64,000 nucleotides of DNA from Gracilaria gracilis (lineage: Eukaryota; Rhodophyta; Florideophyceae; Gracilariales; Gracilariaceae), in NCBI GenBank assembly GCA_030374805.1, contig JARGSG010000121.1, positions 1-64,000 of the forward strand. Reading direction: 5' to 3'. The stretch's first letter is position 1; every line of letters starts with the position of its first letter. Shown one piece after another: positions 61,272 through 64,000 of the stretch. The notes beneath the pieces are model-generated. The model did no database searches. It was not told the DNA's origin and saw only the letters and a list, made by a program, of their open reading frames with translations. Made by a program: the position numbers and the translations under genes.

Positions 61272-64000
61272 ATGTCGGAATCGTTGTTCGATGCCGCAAG
61301 GCTTCGCATTCTTCTTCTCAAAGCAGACAACTACTTCCTGTGGTCACACAAAATTGAACTAGTCCTTAGGTCAAAGGGTGTGTGGCAAATTGTGAGTGGC
61401 GCAGAAGCGAGACCTGAAGACGATGAAGAAAGGAAGAAGTATGATACCCGCTGCGATACTGCACTCACGTGCATATTGCTCTCCGTTCATGAATCTTGTG
61501 TGGCGCCCAGTGATGAAGATGCGCAATCCTTTTTGAGGTGTGGCACACGCTGCAATCAAACTTCGAAATGGTTTCGCCGGCAAGTATCGACGCACTACTC
61601 GAACGATACCAGGACATGCAGATGGACGCATCTGAGAGCGTTCTGGACTACATCAATCGCTTGTCAGTCATTGAGATGAAACTTGGTGGCATAGGACAGA
61701 CTGTGTCCGATGCTGAAAGACTGAGAGCCATACTGAGGGGTCTAACGAAGGAGTTCGAAGTCACGGCTGTGGTGATAAACCAGACCGGGGCTAGTTTGAA
61801 GGACGCTTGTACCAAGGTTGAATGCCAGAGAGGGACAACTAGACAAGCATAGGAGAGGCTCAAACGTCAATGGGTTTCAGACCAAAGCTCTCCAGGTACA
61901 CACCAAGCAATTCTCCCGCTCGATCAGATGCCACCATTGTCGTAAGAAGGGGCATGTAAAGAAGGACTGCTGGGAAAACCCTGATAGTCCACAGTACAAG
62001 GGAAAGAAGTCAAACAAGAAGGGTCAGTCTACTCAAGACGACGGGAATGAATCGGACAGTGTAGCAGCTCTTCTTGTAGCACAGTGTCAGTACTCTGATG
62101 ATGCTGAAATGGAAACTGTTATTCTCACTTATGATGTTGGTGACCATTCGGACAGCGTAGCTCTGAAGGACGCGGCTCTGGTTGCCAACCACAAAGTTCA
62201 CAAGGATAAGGAACAATGCTGGTATCTTGACTCCGGTGCATCCAGGCTCATTACGAACAATAAGAGCTATTTATCATCAACACTACGACCGTCGTCGAAG
62301 AAGAATGTATCCATTGGTTATGGCACCAAGGTTATTGTTGCAGGTGAAGGCAGAGCACAATGTTGGGTACCAAATGAAAGGAAAACCCTTACTAAGACTT
62401 ACCTACATAACGTCTTGTATGTACCAGACCTCATGTGTAGCCTCATCTCGGTCAGTGCAATCCGTCGTAGAGTGTATATGGCGGTATTCCTGACTAACGC
62501 AGAAGGCAATGGCGCGGCTTTGATACTGAACCAAGAGACTAATCAGCTTCTCACAATGGGTAGAGAAATAGCTGAAGGACTGTATGAACTGGGGGTGTAC
62601 CCCACAGCCGAAAACACGAGTACATCTTTGATTGTACGTGGTAACCAGAAGTTTACTGAGTTATGGCATCAGAGGCTTGGTCATCCAAGTCTTGAATATC
62701 TCCGGAAGACTCTCAATCTTGTCACAGGCGTTCCCAAGACTAATCTGAGTGCCATTGGCCACTGCGAGCCATGTGCAGAGGGAAAGTCTACGCGAGTCCC
62801 ACGACTACCGCTAACTGCTCCAACTGCGATCGAGGTACTGGAGCTCGTTCATACAGACGTCCTGGGACCTGTAGATGTCCAAAGACTATTGAGATCCCAA
62901 TACTTCGTTTCGTTGTATGATGACAAGAGTCGCTTGTCTGCAATCAGGCTTCTCGGGGATAGAACTCAGGTTAATGATAGGGTGAAAGACATGATCGCCT
63001 TATTCGAAACACAGTCTGGAAAGAAGCTAAAGCGGATCAGGTATGACAATGCCGGTGAATATCTTTCTGAGAGTATGTCTCTATGGCTTCGGACGAAGTG
63101 AATCCAACTCGAACCAGCGCCTGCGTACAGCCCGGAATCTAACGGTAAAGCCGAGAGGCTAAACCGCACCCTCAACGACAAAGCGAGAACAATGTTACGA
63201 GTGGTGGAAGATACTCATCGTAGCAGTCAGCTGTGGGGAGAAGCTGTTACCACAGCGAACTATCTCAGAAACCGAACATTTGTTCGTAGAGATGGTGAAC
63301 CTGACATGACACCAATTAAGATCTTCACGGGTAAGAAGCCGAATATATCACACTTACGCACTTTTGGTGCGCAGTGTTACGTGCAAACTCCCAAAGAGCG
63401 CCGTAAGAGGAGCGCAAAATACAAGAACCGAACGATTAAGGGAATCCTTGTTTGCTACGAACGCGGAAAATGCTACAGGGTATATGTTTCTGATAAGAAC
63501 AAAGTAATGATCTCTAAGGATGTAACCTTCAATGAGGATATTACGGGATGGCCGAAGGCCACCATAACACCACTTGCCGACGAAGTGGACCTAGCCGGGG
63601 TCCAAGAAGTTGATTCTATGGAAGATGAAGCAACGAATCTGGATATGAAGAGTGAAGCCATGGAAGTGGACTGGAATCAGAAGACCGTGAAGAAAGAAGA
63701 TGTCTCGGAGGATGAAGAAGATGAAGACGACCTTGTTTTCATGGATGCACATGGAGAGTATTCCTACGACCCTGAATTAGTGACCCACTACCCTCCCGAG
63801 CCACGACGCTCGACCAGATCGAGACAACAGCCACAGCGTTTCACTCCAGATACTGTCCTCGCAAGGCTCACGGGTAACATCATGGGCAATGACGACAATG
63901 ATAGTCCTTTGAATGTTCGAGAAGCAATCAATGGCGCAGAGGCCCCACAGTGGAAGGCGGCCATGAAAGAAGAAATGAATCACATGAAGGAGCGATCGGT
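61272..64000 (+). pseudogene. Copia-2 gag-pol, 3' end beyond the window
   Basis: Gag starts at ATG 61272 (LKADNYFLWSHKIELVL). It needs one frame change near 61530 and another near 61818 to reach the CX2CX4HX4C knuckle (CHHCRKKGHVKKDC). Then follow protease (YLDSGASRLI), GAG-pre-integrase (LWHQRLGHPS, CEPCAEGKS), and integrase with HTDVLG, RYDNAGEY and SNGKAERLNR as D,D,E. A single TGA (63099-63101) interrupts integrase between the second and third blocks. The frame is then open to the window end, where RT begins (QWKAAMKEEMNHM). Domain motifs differ clearly from Copia-1, so it is another family. Confidence 0.85.

Noticed and set aside
1..64000. CRISPR arrays, tRNA and rRNA genes
   Set aside because: No regularly spaced direct repeats of CRISPR type, no cloverleaf with A/B boxes and no conserved rRNA stretches were seen on either strand by eye.

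Overview
The window looks like a stretch of a nuclear eukaryotic genome that is rich in transposons and poor in introns. The evidence is several classes of eukaryotic retrotransposon and DNA transposon, TATA boxes 100-140 bp upstream of signal-peptide genes, long single-exon genes and one apparent GT-AG intron. I cannot name the species. Large intron-less genes packed among Ty3/gypsy, Ty1/copia and piggyBac elements would fit a compact protist or algal genome, for example a red alga, but that is a guess from style, not from a recognised gene.

Layout. (1) 1-3523: the 5' part (LTR, gag, protease) of a decayed Gypsy element, copy A, on the minus strand. (2) 4711-8061: a complete-ended piggyBac element between TTAA sites. 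Its transposase is interrupted only by two in-frame stops, and a small antisense ORF resembles the P2X7 C-terminal domain. (3) 8066-15650: AT-rich DNA and a tandem duplication carrying two C2H2 zinc-finger genes. The first copy contains a 311-bp LTR-like insertion with a perfect 5-bp target duplication, which appears to be removable as an in-frame intron. (4) 15700-22310: three genes for secreted proteins. They encode a 239-aa protein, a 202-aa protein with two 8-Cys modules, and a 135-aa Pro/Ala-rich precursor with a polybasic site before a 14-residue tail. (5) 22528-28941: a 2137-aa membrane-anchored protein with about 21 Sel1-like repeats. (6) 29470-30657: a TTAA-flanked non-autonomous element.

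(7) 30784-58431: one Ty1/copia element (Copia-1, minus strand) with 212-bp LTRs and a perfect GCCAA target duplication. It is split inside gag by a 21.1-kb Gypsy-derived insertion (35474-56566), itself flanked by a 4/5-matching duplication (GGTCG/GATCG). That insertion is a mosaic. It holds a Gypsy body with intact gag, a broken pol with chromodomain, and an intact antisense ORF of about 804 codons between pol and the 3' LTR. It also holds 6 kb of foreign sequence (a broken pogo/Tigger-like transposase and a second TTAA-type element) and a second LTR-gag-protease piece (copy C). (8) 59006-60055: a roughly 1-kb element whose two ends each carry a pair of 16-bp palindromes. (9) about 60880-64000: a second, unrelated copia element (Copia-2, plus strand) running off the window.

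The strongest candidates for something undescribed are the antisense ORF of the Gypsy family, the LTR-like insertion used as an intron in one of two sister zinc-finger genes, and the unusual number of perfect short-loop hairpins. All functional statements are from reading the sequence; no database search was possible.
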